In this document: in pieces, positions 56,977 through 64,000 of the stretch
Position numbering within the stretch: position 1 is the stretch's first letter
Layout: every line of letters starts with the position of its first letter
Assembly: GCA_031412915.1 (NCBI GenBank)
Contig: JANODX010000020.1
Coordinates: 20,916-84,915, forward strand
Origin: JAGNNV01 sp031412915
GTDB taxonomy: Bacteria; Acidobacteriota; Vicinamibacteria; Fen-336; JAGNNV01
Direction: 5' to 3'
DNA length: 64,000 bases
Translations under genes and position numbers: made by a program
Notes under the pieces: generated by a model
Database searches by the model: none
The model's input: only the letters and a program-made list of their open reading frames with translations
Told to the model about the DNA's origin: nothing

Positions 56977-57441
56977 TTGGCCTCCGGCTTTGAGTCTCTG
57001 ATGGATTTGGCCCTCGCCCAGGCCCGTCTCGCCGAGCAGGCGGGCGAAGTGCCGGTCGGGGCGATCCTGGTGGATCAGGCGGGCGTCGTTATCGCCTCGG
57101 GGTTCAACCGTCCCATCGCTTCGAACGATCCCACGGCACACGCCGAGGTCGTGGTCCTGCGCGAAGCGGCGCGCGGGCTCTCCAACTATCGACTCCCCGG
57201 AACCACCCTGGTCGTGACCGTGGAACCGTGCCTGATGTGCGCGGGGGCCCTGGTGAATGCGCGCGTCTCACGCGTGGTCTATGGGTCCAGGGAACCCAAA
57301 TGGGGAGCCCTGGAGAGCCTGCTGAACCTCCAAGGCCTCGGACTCAATCATCGACTCGAGGTGGTTTCTGCGGTGCGTGAAGAGGCGTGCGGAGCGCTGA
57401 TGCGAAATTTCTTCAGAAACCGGCGCGAGGGGCTCGCTTGA
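56977..57441 (+). CDS. tadA: tRNA adenosine(34) deaminase, copy 1
   Basis: 154 aa. Zinc and catalytic residues are intact: HAE (H55, E57) and PCLMC (C85, C88), as in TadA, which converts A34 of tRNA-Arg(ACG) to inosine. The N-terminus SLMDLALAQARLAEQAGEVPV and GALVNARVSRVVYG are typical. The segment after PKWGA reads LESLLNL instead of the common AGS-type turn; copy 2 shares this. TTG 56977 has GGAGG at 56966-56970, 6 nt upstream. It is about three-quarters identical to the convergent copy at 57883-58338. Confidence 0.92.
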   Translation: MASGFESLMDLALAQARLAEQAGEVPVGAILVDQAGVVIASGFNRPIASNDPTAHAEVVVLREAARGLSNYRLPGTTLVVTVEPCLMCAGALVNARVSRVVYGSREPKWGALESLLNLQGLGLNHRLEVVSAVREEACGALMRNFFRNRREGLA

Positions 57442-57481
57442 GCGGAGAGCGCGATCCGCGGCGCTCGCGTACGCGCGACAG

Positions 57482-57511
57482 ATGACGGAACCCGGGACCG
57501 GCTGGTAATCT
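57482..57511 (+). promoter_or_regulatory. Putative sigma-70 promoter of tRNA-Ser
   Basis: ATGACG (57482-57487, four of six matches to TTGACA) and TAATCT (57506-57511) are 18 bp apart. Transcription would start about 57518, some 16 nt before the mature tRNA. Confidence 0.5.
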
Positions 57512-57533
57512 CGCCCGTTCCCGTGACCGTCGC

Positions 57534-57626
57534 GGAGAGATGCGAGAGCGGTTTAATCGGCGTGCCTGGAAAGCACGAGTAGGGGTAACCCCTCTACCGA
57601 GGGTTCGAATCCCTCTCTCTCCGCCA
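57534..57626 (+). tRNA. tRNA-Ser(GGA)
   Basis: 93 nt class II tRNA with encoded CCA. Acceptor GGAGAGA pairs with TCTCTCC, discriminator G. Anticodon stem CGTGC/GCACG holds loop CTGGAAA, so the anticodon is GGA. A long variable arm (TAGGGGTAACCCCTCTA region) and T-arm GAGGG/CCCTC with TTCGAAT confirm serine identity. Confidence 0.96.
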
Positions 57627-57860
57627 GCTTTTCGGGCCGAAGGCCCGAAAATGCTGACGTCGAGAGAGAGCGTCGGCGCATCGCTGGCGCTCAGCGTCAA
57701 ATCCCTCCCTTCGCCACTGGTCGAGGCCGAAGGCCCAAGAAAGCCTTGCGGAGAGAGGCGCTTCGGCGCATCGCTTCGCTCAGCGTCAAATCCCTCCCTT
57801 CGCCACTGGTCGGAGGCCGGAGGCCCGAAAACGCTGACGTCGAGAGGGAGCGTCGGCGCA
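57597..57860 (+). repeat. Three tandem units of about 90 bp derived from the tRNA-Ser 3' end
   Basis: Unit 1 contains the real tRNA T-arm and 3' end followed by the hairpin and a TGACGTCGAGAGAGAGCGTC segment. Units 2 (from 57694) and 3 (from 57783) begin GCGTCAAATCCCTCCC TTCGCCA, a degenerate T-arm/acceptor/CCA. They then repeat the hairpin (GGCCGAAGGCCC, GGCCGGAGGCCC) and the GCGCATCGC segment. Unit spacing is 92 and 89 bp. The stretch between tRNA-Ser and tadA copy 2 holds no gene. Confidence 0.75.
57629..57651 (+). terminator. Hairpin after tRNA-Ser
   Basis: A 10-bp stem, TTTTCGGGCC paired with GGCCCGAAAA around a GAA loop, begins 2 nt after the CCA. The T run is on the 5' arm, and A on the 3' arm, so it is closer to a symmetric, possibly bidirectional signal than to a classic rho-independent terminator for the plus strand. 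Confidence 0.5.
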
Positions 57861-57882
57861 TCGCCGTTGCTGCTTGACTTCC

Positions 57883-58338
57883 CTATTCGCGGCGGCTCCG
57901 GAAGAAGGTGCGCATGATTTCTCCGCACTCTTTTTCCCGCACTCCTGAAACAACCTCGACTTGGTGATTCAGGTTGAGCTCCTGGAGCCGCAGGACGCTC
58001 TCAAAAGCGCCCCATTTGGGCTCGCGGGCTCCGTAGACCACGCGGGCCACCCGTGCGTTCACCAGAGCCCCGGCGCACATCAGGCACGGTTCTACGGTGA
58101 CGACCAGAGTGGTTCCGGAGAGTCGATAGTTGGCAAGTTTGCGGGCTGCTTCGCGTAAGACGGCGAGTTCGGCGTGAGCGGTGGGGTCGCTCGAAGAAAT
58201 GGGCTGGTTGAAACCGGAGGCGATCACGGAGCCCGTGGCATCGACCAGCACCGCGCCGACGGGAACCTCGCCCGCACTCTCCGCGAGCCTGGCCTGGGCA
58301 ATCGCCAGGTCCATCAAGGCCTCGAAGGGGGAAGTCAC
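57883..58338 (-). CDS. tadA: tRNA adenosine(34) deaminase, copy 2
   Basis: 151 aa from GTG 58338; the longer frame to 58398 would overlap the tRNA-Arg gene and has no family match. Catalytic motifs are intact (HAE: H55, E57; PCLMC: C85, C88). It converges on copy 1 with the tRNA-Ser between them, and differs from it at about a quarter of positions, so the duplication is not recent or the copies diverge under selection. It sits 31 bp downstream of tRNA-Arg(ACG) copy 2 on the same strand, so substrate and enzyme may be on one transcript. Confidence 0.92.
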   Translation of the reverse strand: MTSPFEALMDLAIAQARLAESAGEVPVGAVLVDATGSVIASGFNQPISSSDPTAHAELAVLREAARKLANYRLSGTTLVVTVEPCLMCAGALVNARVARVVYGAREPKWGAFESVLRLQELNLNHQVEVVSGVREKECGEIMRTFFRSRRE

Positions 58339-58368
58339 AAGGGCAGTCTCGTTCGGGAACGGCGGGCG

Positions 58369-58445
58369 TGGTGCGCCCCGGAAGATTCGAACTTCCAACC
58401 TACAGATTCGTAGTCTGTTGCTCTATCCAATTGAGCTAGGGGCGC
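58369..58445 (-). tRNA. tRNA-Arg(ACG), copy 2
   Basis: 77 nt with CCA, identical base for base to copy 1 at 54094-54170 but on the minus strand. Flanking sequences of the two copies differ. It lies upstream of tadA copy 2. Confidence 0.97.
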
Positions 58446-58474
58446 GTAGACATCACGCGAAAGGCCGAAAGGTC

Positions 58475-58504
58475 ATTCTATTTGAGCCGGCCGCCTTCTC
58501 ACAA
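58475..58504 (-). promoter_or_regulatory. Putative sigma-70 promoter of tRNA-Arg copy 2
   Basis: On the minus strand TTGTGA (58504-58499) and TAGAAT (58480-58475) are 18 bp apart, placing the start about 58468, 23 nt before the mature tRNA. This promoter may also serve tadA copy 2. Confidence 0.5.
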
Positions 58505-58528
58505 GGCTTGCCGTAGTATCGAACGGGA

Positions 58529-60256
58529 ATGAACCTGTTTGGTTTCGATGTTCGGACCCTCGATATCCCCGGCTTCGTGACCGCCGTTCACATGGTCTGG
58601 TGGGCGCTGGGTGGGATCGCGGTCGCCTGGCTCCTCCGCCAAGCCCGTCCCAACACCGCCTCGCGCCCCTGGTTCGTGATCCTGTTTATGGCGGTGGCGG
58701 GGCATGCGCTGGCCTGGTTCGTGACGATGTTTCCCTTGCCGAACGTGTACGGCACCAACGGCAGCCTCGATCGCGAAAACCATCTCGGATGGGCGCAGGT
58801 CATCGTGGCGGGGAATTCGCCGATTCGCACGTTCCAGGTGGATCAGATTCATTTCGAACCGCTCTGGCCCAACCTGGTGGCGCTTGCTTCGTTCTACCGC
58901 CCCGAGTTGATCGGCCTCGTGATGCAGGTGGCGCCCCTTGCGGTGGGCGTGCTCTTCCTGGTGTCGGTCCTCGTCTGCGTTTCCTGCGGCCTCGGCGACA
59001 GCGATGAATCGCGCAGCGAGGCGGCGTTTGCGGGGTTCTTCGCCCTTCTCCTGGCTTCGACCTACGCTGACCAGACGGCGCCGTTTCGCAATCCCTGGGC
59101 GCTCACCTTCATGCTCAAGCCGAATCACGCGTTGGGTCTCGTTTTTACCCCCGTGGTCCTCCTGGCCATGGCGCGGGCCGACACCTGGGCCCGCCGGGTG
59201 TGGGCGGGCGTCCTGCTCCAGCTCCTCGGATGGATCTTTGTCATCCACATGGCCTTCGTCATCTCCGGGTTCCTGGTTTTCGCGGCGCTCTGCTGGCTTC
59301 AGAAGAGGCCCGAGCGAGTGCGCGTGACATCAAGTGTGGCGGCGGTGGTGACGGTGGGTCTGGTTTTGGTCAGCCCGTACTTCTACATGCTCAGGGAGTT
59401 CGTGAGCGCCACCTCGGTGGCGCCTCGGCTGGGGATTCAGCTCCAGTCCGCGCACACCCTCGATGGCACGATTCGACTGGGGCTCGTCTTTCCGCTGGCC
59501 GTCTTCGGGGCCTGGTCGTTGGCGCGCTCCGCCAGCGCGTTCGGCCGGATCCTGGCCTGTCAATTCGTGGCCGCACAGATCAACTGGCAGATCTTTCATG
59601 GACTCGGCATTCTTCAGCTGGCGAAGGAGATGGACGAGGCGTACTACTGGATCCGTTTCGTGACCGCCCTTGTCGCCGGCATCGGGCTGTGGCGGCTTGG
59701 CCAGATCGCGGCGCCTCGCCTCGCCCGACTGGCGCGTGGCCCGACCCTCGGCGACCGCGTGGCGCCTGCCGCAATGACCGCGCTCCTTCTGCTCGTCGCG
59801 GCTCCCACGGCCCTGCCGGGATGGTGGGATCCGGAAAGCATGGACCGATATTTCGCCGCCGCCCTTCGCCCCCAGCCGGAGCGCGTGCGGGTTCCGATGG
59901 CCTTCCTGAGGACCCGAACCGAACCGGCCGCCGTGGTGGCCGGCGACCGCATCTACGCGCGCTACGTCGCGGCCTTCGGCGCTCGCCGTGTGCTCCTCGC
60001 GGATTCGTTGAACCCGCCGGGAGACTTCTCGAAGCGGGTGCAGATCGAGGCCGCGATCGTGTCCGGCCAGCCCACGGTCCTCATAGAAGAGGGGCGTCGC
60101 GCTTACGGCATCCGATACCTCCTGGTGACGCCGGCCTTTCTGGCCGCGTATCCGGGCTCCACCCTCGAAAACCTTTTAGCTCGCCCGGATCTGCGTCAGG
60201 TCTACAACCACGGCTCTGCTCAGGATCGAGTCACAATTTTCGAGCTGCGTCCCTAG
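58529..60256 (+). CDS. Polytopic membrane protein, probable GT-C glycosyltransferase
   Basis: 575 aa, about eleven helices (residues 15-450) and a soluble C-terminal part of about 110 residues ending VYNHGSAQDRVTIFELRP. That ending resembles the periplasmic tails of bacterial membrane glycosyltransferases. The first loop has YGTNGSLDRENHLGWAQVI with acidic residues, but not the classic DD/DE pair, so assignment to a family is uncertain. ATG 58529 has ACGGGA upstream. It is followed after 6 bp by another membrane protein with a similar ending. Confidence 0.65.
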   Translation: MNLFGFDVRTLDIPGFVTAVHMVWWALGGIAVAWLLRQARPNTASRPWFVILFMAVAGHALAWFVTMFPLPNVYGTNGSLDRENHLGWAQVIVAGNSPIRTFQVDQIHFEPLWPNLVALASFYRPELIGLVMQVAPLAVGVLFLVSVLVCVSCGLGDSDESRSEAAFAGFFALLLASTYADQTAPFRNPWALTFMLKPNHALGLVFTPVVLLAMARADTWARRVWAGVLLQLLGWIFVIHMAFVISGFLVFAALCWLQKRPERVRVTSSVAAVVTVGLVLVSPYFYMLREFVSATSVAPRLGIQLQSAHTLDGTIRLGLVFPLAVFGAWSLARSASAFGRILACQFVAAQINWQIFHGLGILQLAKEMDEAYYWIRFVTALVAGIGLWRLGQIAAPRLARLARGPTLGDRVAPAAMTALLLLVAAPTALPGWWDPESMDRYFAAALRPQPERVRVPMAFLRTRTEPAAVVAGDRIYARYVAAFGARRVLLADSLNPPGDFSKRVQIEAAIVSGQPTVLIEEGRRAYGIRYLLVTPAFLAAYPGSTLENLLARPDLRQVYNHGSAQDRVTIFELRP

Positions 60257-60262
60257 CCCAGG

Positions 60263-61498
60263 ATGAGCCTGTTGAGTTCGCCCGATATCCAGCCGGCACT
60301 CAGATGGGGATTGCTGTCTCTTCTCTGCGCTTCGGGCTGGCTGTGGTCCCGTCGGCGTTTTCGGGCGGCGACGATGGTCTTCCTGGCCGCACAATGCGGA
60401 GCGCTCCTGTTCTGGACCCTGCAACTCCAACGTCCCCCCGGTTTCGACCGGGTCCTCGCGACTCAGGAGTTCTGGGCGCATCTCGCGGTCGCGCACGCGA
60501 GTGGCGATCCTCGCGCCGGATACGTCTTCGGAACCCTGGAGGCGCCTACCCTCCTGACTCGACTCGCCGCCGCGGGACTATCTCCTTCTACGATGGAACA
60601 GGCGTTCACGTTCGCGCCGACTCTTCTCGCCCTCGCCCTCGCCTTCGTGGGCTTCTGCGTTTCCGGGTCTCCAGCCCGCCGTTCCTTGACCGCGGTGCTC
60701 GCCGCCACCACCGCGCCCCTTTGGGGCCTCGCCGGGAATCTGCCCACCGCCGCGATCGATCGGCCGGCGGCGGCATTGATTGCGAGTCTCACCGTCGTCT
60801 CCCTTTCTGCGGCGAGTCGCATCTTTACCCTGGGCCGCCGGCCGCTGTGGCTTTCGGCGATCACCGCCTTGGGACTGATCGCGGGGCCGACTCTCTCCGG
60901 TGTCGCCCTTTCGTTCGACTGGCTCCTTCTTTCGTCGGCGCCGATGGCCGCCCTCTTCCTTGTTCCCGCGATGCGCGTCCTGGCCTCTGGCCTGCGCACG
61001 CCGCGGTTCGGACGGACATCCGTCGAGGCCGTGATCATCATCTTCATCGGGGCGGCGGGTTCCTGGTTCTGGTGGGAGCCGACCCGAACCATCGCGGGCT
61101 TCGACGAAGCACGTTCGGGAACGCCCGCGCTGGACGCGCCCCTCGACTGGGTGAGGAAATCGACGCCCAAAGAGGCCACGATCGCCTCTCCGAGAGTGTA
61201 TTCAGCCTTGATCGCGGCACGAACCGGACGTCGAGTCCTGGCGCCCGTCGATCAGGATCGACCGGGAGCGGATCGGCCATTCCGGCGGGCGAGACTTCTC
61301 GACTCGCTCCTCCACGGGGAGCCCGACGGCGCCCTCACGTCGTCCTTTGGCGTCACGCATTTTCTCCTTGGACCCGGCGACCCGGACCCTGTTGTCGCTC
61401 CCGAGGGAAACGAGCCGGCAAGGGCGCCACGCCTTCAGCTGCGCCTCGCCTACCGAGACGAGAACGACTTCAGAGTGTTCGAACTGATTCCTCGCTGA
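60263..61498 (+). CDS. Polytopic membrane protein of unknown function
   Basis: 411 aa, about eight helices in residues 10-270, then a soluble tail with THFLLGPGDPDPVVAP and a terminal NDFRVFELIPR like that of the preceding protein. No clear catalytic acidic pair is seen in the first loop (FDRVLATQEFWAHLAVAH is there instead). It may be a shortened or accessory GT-C-like protein working with its neighbour. Convergent with the amidotransferase gene, 59 bp apart. Confidence 0.6.
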   Translation: MSLLSSPDIQPALRWGLLSLLCASGWLWSRRRFRAATMVFLAAQCGALLFWTLQLQRPPGFDRVLATQEFWAHLAVAHASGDPRAGYVFGTLEAPTLLTRLAAAGLSPSTMEQAFTFAPTLLALALAFVGFCVSGSPARRSLTAVLAATTAPLWGLAGNLPTAAIDRPAAALIASLTVVSLSAASRIFTLGRRPLWLSAITALGLIAGPTLSGVALSFDWLLLSSAPMAALFLVPAMRVLASGLRTPRFGRTSVEAVIIIFIGAAGSWFWWEPTRTIAGFDEARSGTPALDAPLDWVRKSTPKEATIASPRVYSALIAARTGRRVLAPVDQDRPGADRPFRRARLLDSLLHGEPDGALTSSFGVTHFLLGPGDPDPVVAPEGNEPARAPRLQLRLAYRDENDFRVFELIPR

Positions 61499-61557
61499 CG
61501 CCCCTGGCGCCGCAGCATTCGCAATTTCGACCCCCACCTCGAGAGGTTGCGGAGGAT

Positions 61558-63408
61558 TCAGGTGGCCTCCACCACCTCACAAAACCACATCTCCAGGCAC
61601 AGCAGCGCCCACAGCCGGTTGCCATGCAACTCCCGGCCGGCGGCGTGATCGGAGATCAGTCGCTCGACCTGGACCGGATCGAAGAGCCCGCGTTCGCGCG
61701 CACGCTGAGAGAGAAGGGTTTCCCGGGCCAGCGGCTGCAACTCGCCGGCGAACCAGTCGTCGATCGGTATGCCGAAGCCCATCTTGGGTCGATCGATGAC
61801 CGACGCGGGCAGGTACTTCCGGGCGAGGGTTTTGAGAACGAGCTTGCCTTCGGATCGGTGGGGCCCGATGGCGTCGGGCAGACGCAGCGCCCACTCGACC
61901 AGTTCATGGTCGAGCAGGGGCGACCGTCCCTCCAGCGAGTTCGCCATGGTGGCGATGTCGACCTTGGTCAGGATGTCGCCCTGCAGGTAGGTCATGGCAT
62001 CGCTGTACTGGAGCAGGCGAATGCCGAGCGGTTCGCCGGACTCCTTCATGAAACCGTACATCCATCCGTACGAATCCGAGGAATCCACTTCCGCGCGCAT
62101 CTCGTTCGAATAGATCTCGGTCTTCTGCTCGGGGGAGAAGTAGGACATCAAACGCGCGTAGCCCTCGCGCGGGTCGCGGCCGGCGCCCGCGAACGCCCGT
62201 CGAGCGCGGGAGGGCAAGGCCCTCCACCGGGCGAGTGCGCGAACCGCGGGGGCGAGAGGCATCAGGAAGCGGGCGAGCTTGAAATACTGAAGCGCCCGGT
62301 ACCGGTCGTAACCGGCGAAGAACTCATCCCCGCCATCGCCATTGAGCGCCACGGTGACGTGCTCGCGCGTGAGTTTGGCAAGGTAGTACGAAGGCAGAGC
62401 CGACGAATCCGCGTAGGGCTCGCCGTAGTGTCGTACGAGCCTGGGCAGAACCTCGGCGGCATTCGACTTCACCACGAACTCGTGATGCTCCGTTCCATAC
62501 CTCTCCGCCACCGCGCGGGCATGGGGGAGCTCATTGAAACCGCTCTCCTCGAAACCGATGGAGAAGGTCTTGACCCTGGTGACCTCGGACATGAGGGCCA
62601 CGATCAGGGACGAATCGACACCGCCCGAAAGAAACGCGCCTAGAGGCACCTCGCTCATCAGGCGCTTGCGCACTGCTTCCTTGAGGCGTCGTTCGGTTTC
62701 CGCGACCGCGTCCTCCATGGTGAGGTCGAGTCGCGGCGTGCAGTTGGGCTGCCAGTAGCGCGATACCTTCGCGACCCCGCCCTGGAAAACCAGGATGTGA
62801 GCGGGCGGAAGCTTCCGGATGGCCTTGAACCCGGAGGCCGGAGCGGGGACGTATTGGTAGGTCAGGTAGTCGTGAATCGCATTTCGGTCCACGTCCCGGG
62901 AAACCCGACGATCGGCCAGCACCGCGGAAAACTCGCTGCCGAAGGTGATCCGCCCCTGCGACTCGGCGTAGACGAGAGGCTTCTTGCCAAGCCGGTCACG
63001 GGCCAGCAGGAGGCGCTCACGATCTTCATCCCAGATGGCGATGCCGAACATTCCGGCCAGATGGTTCGGAACGTCCTCGCCCCACTGCTCGTAGCCATGG
63101 ACGATGGTTTCCACGTCGGAATGGGTCTTGAACTTATGGCCCAGGGACTCCAGTTCGCGGCGCAGGTCGAGATAGTTGTAGATCTCGCCGTTGGCCATGA
63201 CGTGAATCCGGCCGGTCTCATTCGAGATGGGCTGCCCGCCCCCCGCCACATCGATGATCGAGAGCCGGCGAAACGAGAACCCCGCGCGGCCAAAAGTGTC
63301 GATGCGCCCGTCGTCCGGGCCACGGTGGGCGATCCTTTGTCCCATCCGCTCCAGAAGCTCACGCGAAGGAGACCCCTCCGCTTCGACGACCCCCGCGATT
63401 CCACACAT
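61558..63408 (-). CDS. asnB: Asparagine synthase (glutamine-hydrolysing), paralogue 4
   Basis: 616 aa. Intact Cys2 (MCGIAGVVEAEG), ANGEIYNY, SDVETIVHGYEQWG, PP-loop SGGVDSS near residue 260 and NGDGGDEFFAGYDRY near 356. It is the most conventional of the four paralogues and the best candidate for true asparagine synthesis, though glycan loci carry this form as well. ATG 63408 gives the required Met-Cys start. It is alone on the minus strand, with short palindromic repeats upstream. Confidence 0.92.
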   Translation of the reverse strand: MCGIAGVVEAEGSPSRELLERMGQRIAHRGPDDGRIDTFGRAGFSFRRLSIIDVAGGGQPISNETGRIHVMANGEIYNYLDLRRELESLGHKFKTHSDVETIVHGYEQWGEDVPNHLAGMFGIAIWDEDRERLLLARDRLGKKPLVYAESQGRITFGSEFSAVLADRRVSRDVDRNAIHDYLTYQYVPAPASGFKAIRKLPPAHILVFQGGVAKVSRYWQPNCTPRLDLTMEDAVAETERRLKEAVRKRLMSEVPLGAFLSGGVDSSLIVALMSEVTRVKTFSIGFEESGFNELPHARAVAERYGTEHHEFVVKSNAAEVLPRLVRHYGEPYADSSALPSYYLAKLTREHVTVALNGDGGDEFFAGYDRYRALQYFKLARFLMPLAPAVRALARWRALPSRARRAFAGAGRDPREGYARLMSYFSPEQKTEIYSNEMRAEVDSSDSYGWMYGFMKESGEPLGIRLLQYSDAMTYLQGDILTKVDIATMANSLEGRSPLLDHELVEWALRLPDAIGPHRSEGKLVLKTLARKYLPASVIDRPKMGFGIPIDDWFAGELQPLARETLLSQRARERGLFDPVQVERLISDHAAGRELHGNRLWALLCLEMWFCEVVEAT

Positions 63409-63423
63409 GGAAAGGCGAGGTTA

Positions 63424-63527
63424 CCCTTCGGCTTCGCTCAGGGACCGCCGGCCTTGCTAAGGGGCCGCCCTTCGGCTTCGCTCAGGGACCGACCGCTTTG
63501 CTCAGGGACCGACCGCTTTGCTCAGGG
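63424..63527. repeat. Short REP-like palindromic repeats
   Basis: CCCTTCGGCTTCGCTCAGGG occurs at 63424-63443 and 63468-63487, and ACCGACCGCTTTGCTCAGGG twice in tandem at 63488-63507 and 63508-63527. A degenerate copy (GCCTTGCTAAGGGG) lies between. The CCCT...AGGG ends are inverted. Similar intergenic CCCTTCG...CGCTCAGGG elements occur in many bacterial genomes. Confidence 0.75.
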
Positions 63528-63562
63528 AAGGGCTGGATTGGGGTTCAGTGGGTCGACGCGGT

Positions 63563-64000
63563 TTATCCGAACAGAATCCGGAAGCCGACCTTGAGCATCA
63601 CGTAGATCGCCCAGGGGATGCCGATACCCCACAGGCCGGTGCTCAGTCCTCGCTTGCTCGCGACCCCGTAGCCGGTGGCGAGCAGGAAGGCCGTCCATAT
63701 CGAGAACAGGTCGAAGCTGGAGAGGAGAGTCCAGAGCCACCCCGGCAGGTCGGTGATTTCGAAAAAGATTGTGGGGTTCGCCTGCACGATCTGATTGGGG
63801 TCGACGTTCCAGTCCCCCTTCAGCGAAAACACCGCGAGCATGATCGGGGTCTGGATCAGACCGAGAGCCAGCAGGGACCAGGCCACGGTGGCGAGCGATT
63901 GCGAAAATGAGACATCGGCGGCCAGGAAGAAGCGAAAGACGAAGAGAAGAATTCCGGCCAGGATGAGGTCGACCAGAACCGGCGCGATGAAGGGGCCAAC
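63563..64000 (-). CDS. Yip1-like membrane protein, C-terminal part (5' end outside window)
   Basis: The frame is open from the window edge to TAA at 63563, giving at least 145 residues. Four hydrophobic segments are visible, starting PFIAPVLVDLILAGILLFVF, with LFSIWTAFLLATGYGVAS near the end. The layout and the NPTIFFEITDLPGWLWTLLS loop fit the bacterial Yip1 family of small integral membrane proteins, function unknown. GTG 63886 is an internal codon rather than the start. Confidence 0.7.
   Translation of the reverse strand, partial: VGPFIAPVLVDLILAGILLFVFRFFLAADVSFSQSLATVAWSLLALGLIQTPIMLAVFSLKGDWNVDPNQIVQANPTIFFEITDLPGWLWTLLSSFDLFSIWTAFLLATGYGVASKRGLSTGLWGIGIPWAIYVMLKVGFRILFG

Noticed and set aside
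59200..62643. 1147-aa plus-strand frame
   Set aside because: It runs out of phase through two membrane-protein genes and antisense to an amidotransferase; it is Arg/Gly/Pro-rich with no motif.

Overview
The window is GC-rich DNA with very dense coding, many GTG and TTG starts, and 1-50 bp overlaps between genes. It looks like a Gram-negative bacterium: it has ABC-2 polysaccharide export, periplasm-facing membrane glycosyltransferases, an STN-like domain, and very large secreted Calx-beta/VCBS proteins. The overall flavour suggests Acidobacteriota or another little-cultured high-GC phylum. That is an inference from protein style only; no phylogenetic marker is present.

Layout. (1) 1-4.1 kb: the end of a DUF354-type glycosyltransferase, a GT4 glycosyltransferase, a methyltransferase and an oppositely oriented membrane glycosyltransferase. 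(2) 4.5-20.6 kb: a tight ten-gene polysaccharide operon on the plus strand. It encodes a bi-domain oxidoreductase, a GT4-methyltransferase fusion, Wzm and Wzt, two asparagine-synthase-type amidotransferases, a GT2, a deacetylase-like protein, a FemAB-like protein and a heparinase-like protein. (3) 20.7-36.4 kb: three secreted giants on the minus strand (2838, about 1076 and about 1180 aa) that share a C-terminal block of Calx-beta domains plus a VCBS/FG-GAP propeller. Their N-termini differ: a 19-copy repeat array, an unrecognised domain, and a matrixin metalloprotease. (4) 36.4-39.2 kb: a scarred zone with a truncated TPR gene abutting an inverted propeller fragment, a toxin gene, an antitoxin gene with an apparent one-base deletion, and a lone antitoxin-like gene. 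(5) 39.3-54.0 kb: more surface-glycan genes (radical SAM, methyltransferases, membrane and GT4 glycosyltransferases, a third amidotransferase, heparinase II/III). (6) 54.1-58.4 kb: an unusual tRNA block in which two identical, inverted tRNA-Arg(ACG) genes flank two convergent tadA genes and a tRNA-Ser(GGA); tadA encodes the enzyme that edits tRNA-Arg(ACG). (7) 58.5-64 kb: two membrane proteins, a fourth amidotransferase, short palindromic repeats and a truncated Yip1-like membrane protein.

Reading the regions together: regions 1, 2, 5 and 7 probably build, methylate, amidate or acylate, trim and export a surface polysaccharide through an ABC (Wzm/Wzt) route. Region 3 adds long secreted proteins that may coat or remodel the cell surface. 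The most unusual points are the mirrored tRNA-Arg(ACG)/tadA arrangement, the degenerate tRNA-Ser tail repeats, the shared and still-recombining C-terminal module of the giants, and the broken toxin-antitoxin and TPR zone beside them.
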